From NCBI GenBank assembly GCA_052035955.1, contig JBPOHD010000134.1:1-25833 (forward strand): a DNA stretch of 25,833 nt. Reading direction: 5' to 3'. The notes below the pieces were generated by a model that ran no database searches, was not told the DNA's origin, and saw only the letters and a list, made by a program, of their open reading frames with translations. Below, piece after piece: positions 23,205 to 25,833 of the stretch. The translations under genes and the position numbers were made by a program. Origin of the DNA: JAEUNJ01 sp052035955. Its GTDB lineage: Bacteria > Pseudomonadota > Gammaproteobacteria > Burkholderiales > Rhodocyclaceae. Positions within the stretch are counted from its first letter, which is position 1. Each line of letters begins with the position of its first letter.

Positions 23205-24536
23205 TCAGCGGGCGGGCGCCGCCGTGCGAACCCGCGCCCCTTCGGCCACGTTCGACGTCGCGGCAATGACCCGATCGCCCGCCTCCAACCCGGCGAGCAG
23301 TTCGGCGAAGCCGCCGCTGCGCAAACCCAGGCGAACCGGACGGCGCACGGCGTGGCCCGACTCCAGGCGCAGCACCCAGGGCGCCGCGGCATCGCCGTCA
23401 TGTACCGCGGCGGCAGGCACCAGGAGGGCCTGCGGGCGCCGCGCGACCTCGATGTCCACGGACACGGTCATGTCCTGGCGCAGGACCGCCGGCGGCGCCG
23501 GCACGTCGAGCTTGACCTCCACCGCGCCGGTCTGGGCGTTGATGCCCGGGTTGATGAACACCAGTTGCGCGGCGAAGCGCTCCTGCGGGTAGGCGTCGGC
23601 GGACACCAGGGCCTTCTGGCCGACGGCGAGGAGGTGCAGGTTGCGCTCGTCGATCTCGACCACCAGTTGCATGCGACCCGTTGGCGACAGGGTCATCAAT
23701 ACCTTGCCCGCCTGCACCACGTCGCCCACCTCCACGTTGCGGCCGATGAGCGTGCCGTCCACCGGCGCCCGGATGGCCGAGTACAGGGCCCGGGCGCGCG
23801 CGACGTCCGCCCCGGCGCGGGCCTCGGACACGGACGCCATGGCGATCGCGTAGTCGCTGCCCGCCGGCTGTGCCGTCGTCAGTTGCCTTTGCGTGGCCCG
23901 CACCTGGGCGTCGGCGATCTCGACGGACTTGCGCGACTCGTCGAGGGCCGATTCGCTGATGAAGCCCCTGGCCACCAGCGATCGGCTGCGGTCCAGCGCC
24001 GAGCGGGAGTTGTCCAGGTTCGCCTGGGCCTGCCGCAGGCTCTGCTCGGCCACCGGCGCCTGCAGCTCGCGCATCTGCCGCAGGCGGGCCTGCGCCTGGG
24101 TCACGGCGATCTCGGCCTGGCGTGCCGAGGCGCGCAACTCCCCGGATTCGAGTTCGACCAGCGTATCGCCGGCCTTCACACCCTGGCCTTCGTTCACCGG
24201 CACGCGCACGACGGTGCCGGTAATCTGGGCGCCGATGTCGATGCGATGGGGCGTCTCCACGTGGCCGCTGGCGACCACGGACTGCACGAAGTCCTGCCTG
24301 ACGACGACATCGGTGGCCACCGCCGGGCCGCGCCACCAGCGCATGCCCATGCCGGCAGCGGCCATCGCGACCATCACCACCAGGACGAGTTTCCAGCGGC
24401 CTCCGCGCCCCGGCGCGGCGCCGGTCTGCGCCGACGGCACGGGCTTTTCCGGCGCCGCCGGCGGCGGCGACGCGATGATGCCTTGCTGCGCCACCGCCTC
24501 TTCGGGGCCCGGCCCGGAAAGGACGGCCGGGGTCAT
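23205..24536 (-). CDS. Periplasmic adaptor (HlyD/MacA-like) of ABC exporter
   Basis: A 443-aa membrane fusion protein: a Pro/Ala-rich cytoplasmic N-terminus, one transmembrane helix (about residues 50-68, KLVLVVMVAMAAAGMGM), a lipoyl half (HVETPHRIDIGAQITGTVVRVPVNEGQGVKAGDTL), a long helical hairpin (Gln/Ala/Arg-rich), the second lipoyl half (IRAPVDGTLIGRNVEVGDVV) and beta-barrel domains. It pairs with the permease and ATPase downstream. No outer membrane factor gene follows, so it probably borrows one. The ATG used here has no clear ribosome site; a GTG at 24614 would overlap the luxR-like gene. Coupling to the upstream gene, which ends 31 nt before, is possible. Confidence 0.88.
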   Translation of the reverse strand: MTPAVLSGPGPEEAVAQQGIIASPPPAAPEKPVPSAQTGAAPGRGGRWKLVLVVMVAMAAAGMGMRWWRGPAVATDVVVRQDFVQSVVASGHVETPHRIDIGAQITGTVVRVPVNEGQGVKAGDTLVELESGELRASARQAEIAVTQAQARLRQMRELQAPVAEQSLRQAQANLDNSRSALDRSRSLVARGFISESALDESRKSVEIADAQVRATQRQLTTAQPAGSDYAIAMASVSEARAGADVARARALYSAIRAPVDGTLIGRNVEVGDVVQAGKVLMTLSPTGRMQLVVEIDERNLHLLAVGQKALVSADAYPQERFAAQLVFINPGINAQTGAVEVKLDVPAPPAVLRQDMTVSVDIEVARRPQALLVPAAAVHDGDAAAPWVLRLESGHAVRRPVRLGLRSGGFAELLAGLEAGDRVIAATSNVAEGARVRTAAPAR

Positions 24537-24567
24537 CGCGGCGCCGCCGCGATGAATGCCGCCATCG

Positions 24568-25521
24568 TCATGCGTGGGCCACGGGCGCGCCGAACCTGCC
24601 GACCGCCGCCGCACGGCAGCCGACGTGGATCTTGCGGAAGATCCTCTGCATGTGGTTCTTGACGGTGAAGGCGCTGATATCGAGGATGGAGCCGATTTCC
24701 TGGTTCGTCTTGCCTTTCCTGACCCAATCCATGATTTCCACTTCGCGACTGGTCAGCCCTTCGCAAAACTCGATGCCGGCCGTGGTGACCGGTGCCTCCG
24801 TCACGTTCGCTGCCGTCGGGAAAGGCTCCATCTGACGCAGGGCGGTATCGACATAGGGCAGCAGCATGGCCATCGAATCGCGCACCGATTTCCCGGCGGA
24901 GGGACGGGAACTGAAGGTCACGTACAGGCAGTCGTGGCGTCCGCGCTCGTCGCGGATGCCATGGACCACCGATGACCGCATGCCCTCGACGGCGCCGCCG
25001 AGGGCATGGCGCAATTCGGTTTGTCGGGATGCCAACGGCGAAGTGCGCGGCACTTTGCCGCCCGCGACCCAAAGGTCGAACGACGTGCGCAGCAGTTCCA
25101 TCAGGGGCGCCGGCGCCGTCGTTGCCGTCCTGATGCCGGGCAGGGCCGAGACGATGTCGAACTTGACCCGACCGAGGTGAAAGTCGCCCCAGGCGGCAAT
25201 CATGACGTCATGGGGCAGGTAGTGCTGCACTTCTCCCTGTAGCCAGTGAAAGAGGTCGGCATGCCGCCGTACGGCAACGACTTCCTGGATGAGGGACGAA
25301 TAGCGTCCCAGTTCGGCCGGGGGAAGCGAGGAAAGGAATTCCATGATCGACGAATGCTCCAGCTGTGGATCGGGGACCGAATGCGGCAGGGTCTCGGTAT
25401 CGCCGACGCCCTGCCAGAAAAAGTAGGGGCCGAGCTCACTGCCCAGCCTCGACGCAGAATCACCCAGGACATTGCCCATGGTCGCGCCCGCGGCCAACGC
25501 GTTCGCGCCGCCGGGAATCAC
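24568..25521 (-). CDS. LuxR-family regulator, EpsA-like
   Basis: A regulator of up to 317 aa. The C-terminal HTH (LTSREVEIMDWVRKGKTNQEIGSILDISAFTVKNHMQRIFRKIHV) and the upstream segment HADLFHWLQGEVQHYLPHDVMIAAWGDF match the EpsA-type LuxR proteins linked to PEP-CTERM/exosortase polysaccharide loci. It lacks a phosphoacceptor receiver domain. The start is uncertain. A GTG (25521) with GAGGA just upstream overlaps the stop of a 27-codon ORF by 4 nt, and the codons after it have G/C-rich third positions; ATGs at 25479 and 25344 lack ribosome sites, although the last gives the usual EpsA length. It lies immediately upstream of the exporter genes and probably controls or is cotranscribed with them. 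Confidence 0.85.
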   Translation of the reverse strand: MIPGGANALAAGATMGNVLGDSASRLGSELGPYFFWQGVGDTETLPHSVPDPQLEHSSIMEFLSSLPPAELGRYSSLIQEVVAVRRHADLFHWLQGEVQHYLPHDVMIAAWGDFHLGRVKFDIVSALPGIRTATTAPAPLMELLRTSFDLWVAGGKVPRTSPLASRQTELRHALGGAVEGMRSSVVHGIRDERGRHDCLYVTFSSRPSAGKSVRDSMAMLLPYVDTALRQMEPFPTAANVTEAPVTTAGIEFCEGLTSREVEIMDWVRKGKTNQEIGSILDISAFTVKNHMQRIFRKIHVGCRAAAVGRFGAPVAHA

Positions 25522-25601
25522 GTCTTCCTCGACCGGACGATGCAGCGGCCGTCGGGGAGCATCGACCCGTCCGCCACCGCTGGGTGGATGTCGTCGTTCA
25601 T
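25518..25601 (-). CDS. 27-aa leader ORF overlapping the luxR-like gene
   Basis: A short frame, MNDDIHPAVADGSMLPDGRC and seven more residues. Its ATG follows AGGAAAGGGAAAC, the best ribosome site in this stretch, and its TGA overlaps the GTG of the luxR-like gene (GTGA). Nearly every third codon position is G or C in this frame, while the luxR frame read upstream of the GTG has many A/T third positions. It is therefore either a real coupled leader peptide or the true N-terminus of the regulator separated by a one-base frame change. No homologue is recognised. Confidence 0.5.
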   Translation of the reverse strand: MNDDIHPAVADGSMLPDGRCIVRSRKT

Positions 25602-25698
25602 GGCGCGTTTCCCTTTCCTGGCCGCAACTCACCCGGCATCGCGGATGCGATCCCGTCTGTTTTCGCAGCAAAGCATGCCAGCAGGCGGCCTTCCAGGC

Positions 25699-25714
25699 TG
25701 TGCGCCACCGCACA
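25699..25714. promoter_or_regulatory. Operator-like palindrome, copy 10
   Basis: A perfect TGTGCGCCACCGCACA. It lies 99 nt upstream of the leader ORF of the luxR-exporter operon and is one arm of a 16-bp inverted repeat with copy 11. Confidence 0.72.
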
Positions 25715-25734
25715 TTCCCGGCGCCTTCACGGCA

Positions 25735-25750
25735 TGTGCGGTGGCGCACC
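25735..25750. promoter_or_regulatory. Operator-like palindrome, copy 11
   Basis: A perfect core GTGCGGTGGCGCAC (25736-25749), the reverse complement of copy 10 including the central four bases. The two centres are 36 bp apart. Confidence 0.7.
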
Positions 25751-25833
25751 CACGCCGCCCGGAAAGGCGCGCCGGCGCTGTTGGAACGTTGCCAGCCGCG
25801 GCAGGCCATATCCCGAAGTCCATCCGCGTTGTC

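Overview
The window reads as chromosomal DNA of a high-G+C betaproteobacterium, most likely a Rhodocyclales/Burkholderiales-type organism. The clues are a PEP-CTERM protein, an EpsA-like LuxR regulator, an orphan CcoQ-like peptide, DUF1840 and DUF3309 proteins, a CbpA/CbpM pair and very G/C-biased third codon positions. This placement is inferred from gene content; there is no rRNA or other phylogenetic marker. I saw no tRNA, rRNA, CRISPR array, transposase or phage gene.

Layout. (1) 1-3806, minus: a tripartite MacA-MacB-outer membrane factor efflux operon with 4-nt gene overlaps; the outer membrane gene runs off the left edge. (2) 3895-4656, minus: a BON-domain lipoprotein and a GlsB/YeaQ-like membrane protein. 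(3) 4857-7355, minus: a REC-PAS-PAS-GGDEF-EAL cyclic-di-GMP protein. (4) 7519-9753: small envelope or stress proteins (two paralogous ~95-aa helical proteins, a DUF883/ElaB-like protein, DUF3309, a second BON lipoprotein) around a divergent control region. (5) 9835-10479, minus: a PEP-CTERM protein. (6) 10658-14725, minus: cytochrome b561, phosphoketolase, transaldolase. (7) 14904-16788: cbpA-cbpM facing a DUF1840 gene. (8) 16844-18610: an IscR-like Rrf2 regulator and three tiny membrane proteins. (9) 19020-20350: a PAS protein translationally coupled to an atypical Crp/Fnr regulator. (10) 20600-21121: a secreted Ala/Lys-rich protein. (11) 21234-25601, minus: an EpsA-like LuxR regulator preceded by a 27-codon ORF, then a second MacAB-type ABC exporter (adaptor, permease, ATPase).

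The most interesting signal is a recurring intergenic palindrome, TGTGCG-N4-CGCACA or close variants, at 4751, 7929, 8380, 8413, 14834, 16315, 17557 (weak), 18824, 20416, 25699 and 25735. Its 16-bp geometry equals that of the CRP operator (TGTGA-N6-TCACA) with the inner base changed. One copy lies upstream of the PAS-Crp/Fnr pair encoded here, and the others lie upstream of the small stress proteins, cbpA/DUF1840, the phosphoketolase operon, the Ala/Lys-rich protein and the LuxR-exporter operon. I infer that the window carries much of one stress or low-energy regulon together with its probable regulator. The regulator-operator link is untested.
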